64,000 nucleotides of DNA, taken from an uncultured Lachnospiraceae bacterium (GTDB lineage Bacteria; Bacillota; Clostridia; Lachnospirales; Lachnospiraceae). The number at the start of each line of letters is the position of its first letter. Position 1 is the first letter of the stretch. The position numbers and the translations under genes were made by a program. The notes under the pieces were generated by a model. It ran no database searches. It saw only the letters and a list, made by a program, of their open reading frames with translations, and had not been told where the DNA came from. This document shows, in pieces, positions 16,996 to 25,039 of the stretch. Location of the stretch: assembly GCA_902773435.1 (NCBI GenBank), contig CACYEN010000021.1, positions 1 to 64,000 on the forward strand, written 5' to 3'.

Positions 16996-17032
16996 GCGGC
17001 GGCCTCGTGATCTTAAGATCGCAGGCCGCCGC
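16996..17032. terminator. Inverted repeat between antiporter and MATE genes
   Basis: GCGGCGGCCT (16996-17005) pairs with AGGCCGCCGC (17023-17032), and the loop contains the palindrome GATCTTAAGATC. The T-run is weak on both sides; a shared terminator for the convergent genes is probable. Confidence 0.6.
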
Positions 17033-17122
17033 TTCGTTGTATCCTTAATCTCCGCGAACCGCCGTCACGGGCTTTCCCCTCACCCCGCGCGGCGCCTGTC
17101 CGCTTCCTGCGCGCTCCGCGTA

Positions 17123-18466
17123 TCAGCGCGTCAGCTTCTTCGCCCAGTGCCCGAAATTCACCTTGATGAATGCCGGCACACACTTGAACACCTGGTCGGC
17201 GTTGAGGCAGCACATCACGACGACCGGGGACGCCTTCACGACGAACGCCATGATGAACGAGAGCGGAAGCACTATGCACCAGATGCTGACGAGATCGAGC
17301 TTCATCGTGAAGGCCGTGTCGCCGCCTCCCCTCGTAATTCCGTTGTTCGTCGGCATCTGGTAGGACATCGTGACCGCGACCACGCAGAGGATCAGGAGAA
17401 ACGTGTTCGCCATCTTCATCGTCTCCGGCTCGAGCCGGTAGAGACGGAGAATCGGGGTCCTGATGAGGAAGAGGATGGTTCCCGCCGCGACCCCGATCAT
17501 GACGAACAGGATCTGCAGCGTCCTCGAGTAGCCTCGCAGCTTCTCCTCCTTCCCCTCTCCGATCGTTCTCCCGATAATAAACGAAGCGGCCCCGGCCGTC
17601 CCGACCGGCATCGCCTTCACGACACTGTAGAGCGTGGAGGCAACGCTGTTCGCCGCGATCGCCCTCGCGGTCATGTGGCCGAGGATCGCCGTCTGCAGCG
17701 CGTTGTTGACGCCCCAGAGGCCCTGGACGACAAACATCGGAAATGTCACCCTCACGTAATCGCCCCTGATCACGGAGTCCGTTCTCAGGTAGTCGGAGAC
17801 CTTCAGCCGAAGATGCTCTTCCTTTCTCGCGATAAAGACGACGAGCACGATAAACTCGACGATTCTGGCCGTCAGCGTGCCGATCGCGGCGCCGGTCACT
17901 CCGAGCTCCGGGGCGCCGAAGCGCCCGTAGATCAGCGTGTAGTTAATCCCGCAGTTGATGACGAGTGCCGTGACGGAGAGATAGAGCGCAATCCGGACGA
18001 CTCCGGTACTCCTCATCGTCGCGAGGAGAACCTGTGTCATCGCGAAGAAGAGATAAGTGAAGCGGATGATCCGGATGTAGCGGACGCCCTCGGCTATGAT
18101 CGCCTCATCGGTCGTAAATGCCCTCAGGATTCCCGCGGGAAACAGGCTGACCGAGATGAACAGAAACGCGCAGATCCCGAGCGCGAAGTGCATCGCGACC
18201 GCCGAGGTCCTCTTCATGGGATCGTACTCTCCCTTGCCAAAATACTGGCTGCCGATGATGACGATGCCCTCTCCGATCGCGTAGAGAATCTGCTGGTAGA
18301 TGAACTGGATCTGGTTCACCGCGGCGACCCCCGACAGTGAGATCTCGTTGTATCCGCCCAGCATGATGTTGTCCGCCAGGTTGACGCTGAGCGTGATGAT
18401 GTTCTGGAGGGCGAGAACAATGAAGAGAGAGAAGAACTCCCTGTAGAATCTTCTTTCCTTTACCAT
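17123..18466 (-). CDS. MATE-family multidrug exporter
   Basis: A 447-residue protein with 12 predicted membrane helices in two similar halves, as in the MATE family (MatE domain twice). Early residues such as LADNIMLGGYNEISLSGVAAVNQ are characteristic. MATE proteins export cationic drugs or metabolites using sodium or proton gradients. The start is set at ATG 18466, with AGGAC upstream; a TTG at 18487 would overlap the preceding gene by four bases. It follows the LOG gene by 17 bases and the two form an operon. The pairing might mean export of a nucleobase- or riboside-like product, but that is speculation. Confidence 0.9.
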   Translation of the reverse strand: MVKERRFYREFFSLFIVLALQNIITLSVNLADNIMLGGYNEISLSGVAAVNQIQFIYQQILYAIGEGIVIIGSQYFGKGEYDPMKRTSAVAMHFALGICAFLFISVSLFPAGILRAFTTDEAIIAEGVRYIRIIRFTYLFFAMTQVLLATMRSTGVVRIALYLSVTALVINCGINYTLIYGRFGAPELGVTGAAIGTLTARIVEFIVLVVFIARKEEHLRLKVSDYLRTDSVIRGDYVRVTFPMFVVQGLWGVNNALQTAILGHMTARAIAANSVASTLYSVVKAMPVGTAGAASFIIGRTIGEGKEEKLRGYSRTLQILFVMIGVAAGTILFLIRTPILRLYRLEPETMKMANTFLLILCVVAVTMSYQMPTNNGITRGGGDTAFTMKLDLVSIWCIVLPLSFIMAFVVKASPVVVMCCLNADQVFKCVPAFIKVNFGHWAKKLTR

Positions 18467-18483
18467 GGATTGTCCTGCTTTCT

Positions 18484-19023
18484 TCAAGGCGCTTCTTCGA
18501 TCAGCGCCTGAATCTCCGGAACGGACTCCGCGAACAGAATCTTCGCCCTGCTCTCCTTCGTCATAAAGCCCTTCTCAAGCATGCGGTCGAACATCTCCCG
18601 GAGCGGGTCGTAGTATCCGTCCCTGTTGTAGATCACACAGGGCTTTCCGTGCTTTCCGAGTGTCGCCATCACGATCACCTCGGAGATCTCGTCCAGTGTC
18701 CCCACCCCGCCGGGAATCGCGATGAAGGCGTCCCCCATCTCCATCATGAGAAGCCGTCTCTCCGCCATCGTCTCGGTCGGGATTGTCCTCGAGATTCCTC
18801 CGTGGACCAGCCCCTGTTCGATAAAAAAGCGGGGCTCGACACCGATCACCTCGCCGCCGGCTTCAAGCGCCGCGTCAGCGAGGACGCCCATGAGCCCTAT
18901 TCCGGATCCCCCGTAGATCAGCGTGTGGCCGCCTTCGGCCACCCAACGGCCGATCTCAGCGGCGGTCTCCCGGAAGACAGGGTCGCTGCCCTCTCTGGAG
19001 CCAAGATAAACCGTGATGTTCAT
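18484..19023 (-). CDS. LOG-family nucleotide phosphoribohydrolase
   Basis: A 179-residue Rossmann-like protein of the TIGR00730/LOG family. The diagnostic PGGVGTLDEISE and the early GGSGIGLMG loop are intact. Members hydrolyse the N-glycosidic bond of nucleoside 5'-monophosphates (AMP or cytokinin riboside phosphate). The RBS is GGGAGGATGC. It is the first gene of a two-gene operon with the MATE exporter, and its promoter is a TGG-TATAAT box on the minus strand. Confidence 0.88.
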   Translation of the reverse strand: MNITVYLGSREGSDPVFRETAAEIGRWVAEGGHTLIYGGSGIGLMGVLADAALEAGGEVIGVEPRFFIEQGLVHGGISRTIPTETMAERRLLMMEMGDAFIAIPGGVGTLDEISEVIVMATLGKHGKPCVIYNRDGYYDPLREMFDRMLEKGFMTKESRAKILFAESVPEIQALIEEAP

Positions 19024-19065
19024 GCATCCTCCCGCCCGCAGTTTCCGTGTAAATGTGACACGCGT

Positions 19066-19074
19066 ATTATACCA
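19066..19074 (-). promoter_or_regulatory. Extended -10 promoter of the LOG-MATE operon
   Basis: TGG-TATAAT on the minus strand about 45 bp before the LOG start. It begins immediately after the terminator of the ABC transporter operon. Confidence 0.65.
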
Positions 19075-19085
19075 CAGGTCCGGGC

Positions 19086-19127
19086 AAAAAGGGAGGAGGC
19101 CGCTCCTTGGCGGAGCGGTCTCCCCTT
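19086..19127 (-). terminator. Terminator of the sugar ABC transporter operon
   Basis: On the minus strand a stem of about 16 bp with a few mismatches (19091-19106 with 19112-19127) is followed by TTTTT. Confidence 0.85.
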
Positions 19128-19181
19128 CCTTATGCGCGGCACCGGCGCCGCGCGGTTTTCATAGTCTCTTTTCCGATCTCT

Positions 19182-20147
19182 TTACTTGAAATCAGCGACG
19201 TTGGAAGCATCCACCGTGGAGACGCCTGTGTCGACGACTTCGCCGCCGAGGTCTTCGCCGCGCTCAGCACGGACGACAGCGTCGATCGCGTCTTCGCCCA
19301 TGACATTCGGGTTCTGAGCCATGAAAGCAAGGAGTTCGCCGCCCTCAACATGAGCGATGTTGGAATCGGACTTGTCCCAGCCGACGCAGTAGATTGTGTC
19401 GCCGTCGCGGGCAGCGTCAGCAACAGCAGCGGCAGAGCCGTTTGTCGCTCCGTCGTTTGTTCCGTAGATCGCCACGACGCCGTTCGCGATCAGGGTGTTC
19501 GCAAGCTCCTGAGCCTTCGCGTTGTCGCCATCAGAGTACTGTCTCTCACCGAGGACGAAATCCGTGCCTTCGAAGACAGAAGCAAAGCCCTGATACCTGT
19601 TCTCGCAGGAATCAACACCGGCCTGGGCATCGACGATACCGATCGTGCCTTCTGTCACGCCCGCGTCGTCGAGGACCTTCTTGAGGTATTCACCGGCCTG
19701 TACGCCGCCGGCGTAGTTGTCTGTCGCATAAGTAGCGGAGCCTTCAAGGGAAGCCGGAGCATCGACATAGATGATCTTGATTCCTTCGTCGATCGCTTCC
19801 TGAAGCGCGTTGTTGCAGGATGTCGCGTCATTGCAGGCGATGATGATGTACTTGCAGCCGTCAGCGATAGCGGCTTCGATCTTCTGAATCTGCTGCGCGT
19901 TGTCCTTGGTCTCCGGAGCCATCCAGACCATATCGAGCTTGGAGCCTGCTTCGTTGTAGGCAGCGACCTTCGCTTCAGCGGCTTCCTTCAGACGTACCCA
20001 GTGAACGTCCATCTGGTCCATCGTGATAAGTCCGATCTTTGTCTCGACCGGATCGCCTTCGATGATCGCCTCATCCGCGAAAGCGGTCATACTCATGGCC
20101 ACTGTCATGGCAACTGCGAGAAGCCCTGCGAAAATCCTTTTCTTCAT
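19182..20147 (-). CDS. Sugar ABC transporter substrate-binding protein, RbsB-like
   Basis: A 321-residue type I periplasmic-binding-fold protein (Peripla_BP_4). The signal peptide ends AFA before DEA and there is no lipobox cysteine, which is unusual for a Gram-positive binding protein that must stay at the surface. Conserved segments include DGCKYIIIACNDA, GTIGIVDAQ and AIYGTNDGAT. It is the last gene of the ATPase-permease-binding protein operon, 147 bp after the permease with GC-rich hairpins between, which may adjust its expression. The RBS is strong (AGGAGGAAAAGG). Ligand probably a monosaccharide; from the neighbours perhaps a rare aldose or ketose. Confidence 0.9.
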   Translation of the reverse strand: MKKRIFAGLLAVAMTVAMSMTAFADEAIIEGDPVETKIGLITMDQMDVHWVRLKEAAEAKVAAYNEAGSKLDMVWMAPETKDNAQQIQKIEAAIADGCKYIIIACNDATSCNNALQEAIDEGIKIIYVDAPASLEGSATYATDNYAGGVQAGEYLKKVLDDAGVTEGTIGIVDAQAGVDSCENRYQGFASVFEGTDFVLGERQYSDGDNAKAQELANTLIANGVVAIYGTNDGATNGSAAAVADAARDGDTIYCVGWDKSDSNIAHVEGGELLAFMAQNPNVMGEDAIDAVVRAERGEDLGGEVVDTGVSTVDASNVADFK

Positions 20148-20222
20148 AACCTTTTCCTCCTGATAGAAAATGTGTTATTACAAGGAGAACAAATCCCCCT
20201 GAAACCATGACTGTACGGATCC

Positions 20223-20268
20223 GCCGGCTCTTTCGCCGGCGAATCCGGCGCGCGCGGGGCGCGCCCGG
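20223..20268. other. Two intercistronic hairpins
   Basis: GCCGGC-TCTTTC-GCCGGC (20223-20240) and CCGGCGCGC...GCGCGCCCGG (20245-20268) lie between the permease stop and the binding-protein start. Such hairpins commonly stabilise one part of a transporter mRNA; no T-run follows. Confidence 0.6.
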
Positions 20269-20294
20269 CGGGATCTCTCCCGCTCTTAAGAAAT

Positions 20295-21275
20295 TTACTT
20301 CTTGCCGCCGATCTTGATACCGCTGCGTCTCATGATATCGATGAGGACGCACGCCACGACGATAAGGCCGATGATGATGTTTCTCATAGCGACCGGGACG
20401 TTCGCCAGCGTCAGGCCGTTCTGCAGGATCGCCCAGACAGAGGCGCCCGCGATGACGCCGATCAGATAACCGGAACCGCCGAGTGTGGAGATGCCGCCGA
20501 TAACCGCCGCGGCGACGCCGTACATCTCATAGGAGAGACCGGCCTGCATGGAGCCCATGCCGGCGGCCGCCATCGTGACAAGACCAGCCATGAAAGAGCA
20601 GAACGCGGAGACAAGGTAGGCGACAGTCGTCGTCTTGAAGACGTTGACGCCGGAGAGTCTCGCGGCATCGACGTTGGAACCGATCGCGTAGATGTGACGG
20701 CCCGTCCTCGTGTAATTCATCATATAATTGAAACAGAACCACACAATCAGCGCGACGATGACTCCGAAGTAGACGGGGCCGACCTTCCCGTAGTAGAACA
20801 GGTCGCGGAAGCCGGTCTGGAGCTTGCCGTTTCCGATGTCGCCGGTGTTGTAGTTACCGTTCACGATCTCAGCGAGACCGCGGCAGATGGTCATCGTGCC
20901 CAGCGTTCCGATGAACGGGGGAAGCTTGAACTTTCCGACGAGTACGCCGTTGACGCAGCCGACCGCGAGGCACGCGATGAGGTCGATGATGACCGCGAGA
21001 ATGACGTTTACGCCGTTGCAGATCAGCGTCGCCGAAATCATGGCGGACATGCCGAGCACGGATCCGATCGACAGGTCGATGTTGCCGGTGATACAGACGA
21101 TACCCTGACCGATACCGACGAGCAGGTACGGGCAGATCGAGCGGATCAGCTTCGGCAGGTTGCTGCCGGAGATGAAGTTCTTGTTCATGATGGTGAAGAT
21201 AATCATCAGTATGATCACGCCGCCGAACGCGGTGAGCACTGAAGCATACTTGGAAACGAAACTGTTCTTTTTCAT
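20295..21275 (-). CDS. Sugar ABC transporter permease, RbsC-like
   Basis: A 326-residue membrane protein of the branched-chain/ribose permease family (BPD_transp_2) with about eight to ten helices. Characteristic segments are GQGIVCITGNIDLSIGSVLG and the cytoplasmic coupling region ending GSNVDAARLSGVNV. It forms the channel with the adjacent ATPase and receives sugar from the binding protein. Start with AAAGGAG. One permease gene is present, so the channel is probably a homodimer, as for ribose. Confidence 0.92.
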   Translation of the reverse strand: MKKNSFVSKYASVLTAFGGVIILMIIFTIMNKNFISGSNLPKLIRSICPYLLVGIGQGIVCITGNIDLSIGSVLGMSAMISATLICNGVNVILAVIIDLIACLAVGCVNGVLVGKFKLPPFIGTLGTMTICRGLAEIVNGNYNTGDIGNGKLQTGFRDLFYYGKVGPVYFGVIVALIVWFCFNYMMNYTRTGRHIYAIGSNVDAARLSGVNVFKTTTVAYLVSAFCSFMAGLVTMAAAGMGSMQAGLSYEMYGVAAAVIGGISTLGGSGYLIGVIAGASVWAILQNGLTLANVPVAMRNIIIGLIVVACVLIDIMRRSGIKIGGKK

Positions 21276-21347
21276 AATGCGATGTACTCCTTTATCCTGT
21301 GTATCTGATCAACATTCCGTATTCGTTCCGAACATCGGGTCAGTTGC

Positions 21348-22862
21348 TCACTCCGCGTTATCCCCGAACTGCGTCGCGTAGGTCATGATCTCCTCTTCGG
21401 TCGTATTCCTCGGATCGACTTCTCCGGTCACCCTGCCGTTGCACATGACCAGGATGCGGTCCGAAATGCCCATAACCTCCGGCATCTCCGAGGAGACGAT
21501 CACCACACCGACGCCTTCCTTCTTGAGCTCATTGATGATTTCGTAGATTTCGACCTTCGCGGCGACGTCGATGCCTCGCGTCGGCTCGTCGAAGATGATC
21601 ACCCGCGACTGGCGGGCGAGCCATTTCGCGACGACGACTTTCTGCTGATTTCCGCCCGAGAGGCTTCCGGCCTCAATTTCCGGCCCGGCCATCTTGATCG
21701 TCAGGGAGTTCTTGCCCTTCTCGACCATGTCGTCCTCGACCTTCCTGTTAATGGTGCCGAGGAAACCTCCCTTGCAGATGATATCGAGGTTCGGGAGCGC
21801 GATATTGTTCCGGATCGAGAGCTTCGTGCAGAGGCCCTCCCGCTTTCTGTCCTCGGGCGCGAGCACGATGCCCTGCCTGATCGCGTCCTCGGGGCTCTTG
21901 ATCACAAGGGTCTTCCCGTCGAGAACGATCTCCCCGCTGTCCTTCGCGTCCGCTCCGAAGACCGCCCTCATCGTCTCGGTCCTTCCGGCCCCGACAAGGC
22001 CGGAGAATCCGAGAACCTCGCCCTCGTAGACCTCGAAGCTGACGTCTCTCACCATGCGGCCGGCATTGAGATGCCTGACCTCGAGGATCTCCTTCCCCTT
22101 CTCGACTTTGTCGCGCGGGAACTGGTTCGTGATCTCACGGCCGACCATGTTCGCGATGATCTGCTCCATCGTGAAATCTTCGAACCTGCCCTCGGTGATG
22201 TATTTGCCGTCCCTCATGATCGTGACCGCGTCGACGATGTGATGAAGTTCCTGCAGGCGGTGGCTGATGTAGACGATCGCCGTGCCCATGGCGCGAAGTT
22301 CGCGGACGATGCGGAACATCTCCGTGATCTCGGCGTTGGACAGGGCCGACGACGGCTCGTCCATCACGAGGATCTTCGCGTTGATCAGAAGGGCCTTCGC
22401 GATCTCGACCATCTGCTGGCGGCCAACCGTGAGGTCGCCGACCTTCGCGTCCGGATCCAGGTCATGGATCCCGAGCTTTGCCAGCTGTTCAACAGCCTGC
22501 CGGTTCATCTCTTTCGTGTCCAGCCGTCCGTTCTTCACGAGCTCGCGGCCGAGGAACATGTTGTTCGCGACCGTCAGGTGCTGGCACATGTTCAGCTCCT
22601 GATGGATGATCGCGATACCGAGATCCTGTGCCTGCTTCGTGTTCAGGTCTCCCTCGATCTTCTTTCCGAAAACCGTAATATCCCCGGAATCCCTGGTGTA
22701 CACGCCGGAGAGAATCTTCATCAGAGTCGATTTCCCGGCCCCGTTCTCCCCGAGCAGCGCCATGACCTCACCCGACCTCAGGTGAAGCTGAACGTCGTCC
22801 AGCGCCTTGACCCCGGGGAAGGTCTTTGTGATATGCTCCATCGTTACAGCATATTCGCTCAT
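21348..22862 (-). CDS. Sugar ABC transporter ATPase with two ATP-binding domains, RbsA/MglA-like
   Basis: A 504-residue protein with two ATPase halves. The first half has a complete Walker A (GENGAGKST), a variant signature (LTVGRQQMVEIAKAL) and Walker B (ILVMDEPSSAL). The second half has a degenerate Walker A (GLVGAGRTETM) but an intact signature LSGGNQQKVVVAKWL and Walker B IIFDEPTRGID. This is the RbsA/MglA/XylG pattern. It opens the transporter operon, with AAAAAGGAG upstream. The promoter region carries direct repeats that may bind the response regulator encoded upstream. Confidence 0.94.
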   Translation of the reverse strand: MSEYAVTMEHITKTFPGVKALDDVQLHLRSGEVMALLGENGAGKSTLMKILSGVYTRDSGDITVFGKKIEGDLNTKQAQDLGIAIIHQELNMCQHLTVANNMFLGRELVKNGRLDTKEMNRQAVEQLAKLGIHDLDPDAKVGDLTVGRQQMVEIAKALLINAKILVMDEPSSALSNAEITEMFRIVRELRAMGTAIVYISHRLQELHHIVDAVTIMRDGKYITEGRFEDFTMEQIIANMVGREITNQFPRDKVEKGKEILEVRHLNAGRMVRDVSFEVYEGEVLGFSGLVGAGRTETMRAVFGADAKDSGEIVLDGKTLVIKSPEDAIRQGIVLAPEDRKREGLCTKLSIRNNIALPNLDIICKGGFLGTINRKVEDDMVEKGKNSLTIKMAGPEIEAGSLSGGNQQKVVVAKWLARQSRVIIFDEPTRGIDVAAKVEIYEIINELKKEGVGVVIVSSEMPEVMGISDRILVMCNGRVTGEVDPRNTTEEEIMTYATQFGDNAE

Positions 22863-22931
22863 TCCATCCGCTCCTTTTTGTAACTGATGTTGATGTAAAA
22901 AGACTTCACGGTTTCACCGATTTCTCTGCAT

Positions 22932-23000
22932 ATTATAATAAAAAAAAGGCGGCACGCGATCACCTGCCGCGTGTCACCGTTTTACCTGTATTTTGTCACC
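22932..23000 (-). promoter_or_regulatory. Promoter and candidate regulator sites of the ABC transporter operon
   Basis: On the minus strand a TATAAT (22937-22932) has no good -35. About 35-70 bp upstream there are two GGTGACA direct repeats (TGTCACC on the plus strand at 22972-22978 and 22994-23000) exactly 22 bp apart, and a further TGACATTTGTCA inverted repeat at 23009-23020 overlapping the stop of the previous gene. The layout fits an activator-dependent promoter. Confidence 0.5.
22938..22970 (-). terminator. Terminator of the two-component/sensor operon
   Basis: On the minus strand GCGGCA and TGCCGC close a 10-base loop and are followed by CCTTTTTTT. It overlaps the upstream part of the next operon's promoter. 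Confidence 0.8.
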
Positions 23001-23017
23001 ACTTCATGTGACATTTG

Positions 23018-24346
23018 TCATCCGGACATCCCCTGCAGATAGAGGTTGAGCCGCCGGTTCTCAATAACCTGTCCCATCTGGATACTGGCCGATTCCCCGA
23101 GGACCGCGCCGACCGACCTCCCCGCCTCCTCAATCGCTGCCTGATAGCCGGGAAAATGCGGCTCGATCCCCGCGTGTTCCATCACATACTTCATAACCTG
23201 GGGATTCACGTCTCCGCCGGACTGGCTGCGCAGCCTGGACGCGGTCTCCTCCGACTCGGTCACCGCCCGGAGAGGGGAGATGCCGTCGGAATACTCATAG
23301 ATCTCCGACTGGATCTCCGGGTCGGAGACCATGGTGCGGATCAGCTCCCATGCCAGCGGCTTCTGCGTCGAGGCGGCGTTCATGCCGACCGACAGGGTCT
23401 CGAGCACCGAGAGCGTCACTCCGGACGGCCCGGCGGGCATGGGGGCGCAGTCCCACTCAAAATCCGAATATTTGATGATACTCAGCGCGTCCGATTTATA
23501 GGAGCGGTACTCGGGGAACAGCATCGGTGCGAAGGCGACATTTCCCTCCTCAAACTTCGGCTCCGTCTCGCGGATCCCGGCCTGGGTCTCACTCAGCTCC
23601 TCGAAGAAGAGCAGGACCTCTTCCATCTCGGGGGAGTTGAAATAGCATGCGGTCCCCTCATCGTTGAAGAGCCGGACTCCGTTGGAATCCGCCGCGTCCT
23701 TCCACGTGTACCCCGAAAAACCGAACTGGTCCAGGGCCCCGTTGCCGTTGTTGTCTTTCGTGACTTTCCGGCAGATCCCGAGAAAATCATCCCAGGTCCA
23801 GTCCTCGCCCGGCATCTCGATGCCCTCCCTGTCGAGCAGGGACTTGTTCACGAACATCAGTTTTGAGGCGCACTCGGACGGAAGGGTGTAGAGCGTATCG
23901 CCGATCATCCCCGCCTGATAGGCCGCGTCATAATATGCCGAGGGATCGAGCTCCGGGTCCTCCGAGGCGAACGGGTTCAGGGGTTCGAGCGCGCCGATCC
24001 TGGCGAGCGTGTTCCTGTCGTCGAGCAGTACGAAGAAGACATCGGGCGCCGTCCCGCTCACGACTTTCTCCGCGAGCCACTCGCTGTAATCATCGCGTAT
24101 GACCCCGCTCTCAAACGTCACCTTCACTTCCGGGTTCTTATCTTTGAAACGGGCGATGGCATCCTCGACGATCTGGTAGGGATAGCCGTTCCGGACTCCC
24201 CAGCAGCTGTCCGAGAAGACGCCGACTCTGAGCCGTCCGTTGCCCGTGAGCTGCAGGTTCCGGTCAGCTCCGGTCATGATGATGAGGAATACGACGGCGA
24301 GTCCCGCGAAAATACCGAAAATTCTGTAGAAATGCCCGCTTCCCAA
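23018..24346 (-). CDS. Membrane-tethered extracellular solute-binding protein, family 1
   Basis: A 442-residue protein with an uncleaved-looking N-terminal hydrophobic helix (about residues 8-25) without lipobox, and an SBP_bac_1-type domain (TAPDVFFVLLDD, TLYTLPSECASKLMFVNKSLLD, WTWDDF). It starts with TTG at 24346 after GGGGTGGA and follows the response regulator by 15 bases. It sits in a sensor operon and no cognate permease of its type (MalF/MalG) is nearby, so it may serve as a second ligand-sensing partner of the kinase instead of feeding a transporter. Confidence 0.82.
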   Translation of the reverse strand: MGSGHFYRIFGIFAGLAVVFLIIMTGADRNLQLTGNGRLRVGVFSDSCWGVRNGYPYQIVEDAIARFKDKNPEVKVTFESGVIRDDYSEWLAEKVVSGTAPDVFFVLLDDRNTLARIGALEPLNPFASEDPELDPSAYYDAAYQAGMIGDTLYTLPSECASKLMFVNKSLLDREGIEMPGEDWTWDDFLGICRKVTKDNNGNGALDQFGFSGYTWKDAADSNGVRLFNDEGTACYFNSPEMEEVLLFFEELSETQAGIRETEPKFEEGNVAFAPMLFPEYRSYKSDALSIIKYSDFEWDCAPMPAGPSGVTLSVLETLSVGMNAASTQKPLAWELIRTMVSDPEIQSEIYEYSDGISPLRAVTESEETASRLRSQSGGDVNPQVMKYVMEHAGIEPHFPGYQAAIEEAGRSVGAVLGESASIQMGQVIENRRLNLYLQGMSG

Positions 24347-24361
24347 AACACGTCCACCCCG

Positions 24362-25039
24362 TCAATCCAGCTTTCTGTTCACCGCCCCGCTCTGAACCGC
24401 CCAGATCGCGAGCTGGGTCCTGTCGCGCAGGCCCAGCTTGTTCAGGATATGGCTCAGGCTGTTTCTCACGGTCCCTTCGGAGAGCGACAGCGCGGCGGCG
24501 ATCTCGCGGTTGGAACAGCCGCGCCCGACCTGGACGATGATCTCCCATTCCCCGGGCTTCAGCTCCGCGGACTGCGTCTCGTCGACCTGTATCATGAAGT
24601 TGCTCTGCGCCATCTGGGAAAACAGCCTGACCACCTTGGAGGCGATGTCCTCGTTGATCATCGCGTTGCCCCTGTACACCTTCCGGATGGCGTTCGTGAG
24701 CTCATCGATGGAAATCCCCTTCAGCAGATAGCCGCTCGCCCCGAATTTCAGGGCATTGAAGACGTACTCGTCGTCATCGAACGTCGTCAGGATGATGATC
24801 TTGATGTCCGGATAGTTCTCCTTGATGATGCGGGTGCACACCACCCCGTCCATCTCGGGCATCCGGATATCCATGAGGATCACGTCCGGGCACTCCCTGC
24901 GCACTGAGCGGATCACCTCCACACCGTTCGCGGCGCTCTCGGTCACCTCAAACTCAGGCACGCTGCTCAGAATAATCTGCAGGCTCTGCCGCATAAGTTC
25001 CTGGTCGTCCGCGATCAGAATCTTTATCTTTTCCCTCAC
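24362..25039 (-). CDS. NarL/LuxR-family response regulator
   Basis: A 225-residue regulator with a receiver domain (phospho-acceptor Asp in VILMDIRMPEMDG, Lys in LLKGIS) and a C-terminal LuxR-type helix-turn-helix (about residues 155-215, NREIAAALSLSEGTVRNSLSHI). The GTG start directly follows the kinase stop codon, so translation is coupled. It is phosphorylated by the neighbouring kinase. The likely target is the ABC transporter operon, whose promoter carries repeated GTGACA-type words. Confidence 0.93.
   Translation of the reverse strand: MREKIKILIADDQELMRQSLQIILSSVPEFEVTESAANGVEVIRSVRRECPDVILMDIRMPEMDGVVCTRIIKENYPDIKIIILTTFDDDEYVFNALKFGASGYLLKGISIDELTNAIRKVYRGNAMINEDIASKVVRLFSQMAQSNFMIQVDETQSAELKPGEWEIIVQVGRGCSNREIAAALSLSEGTVRNSLSHILNKLGLRDRTQLAIWAVQSGAVNRKLD

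Noticed and set aside
20148..20294. Second promoter for the binding-protein gene
   Set aside because: No acceptable -10 or -35 in this GC-rich interval; hairpins explain it better.
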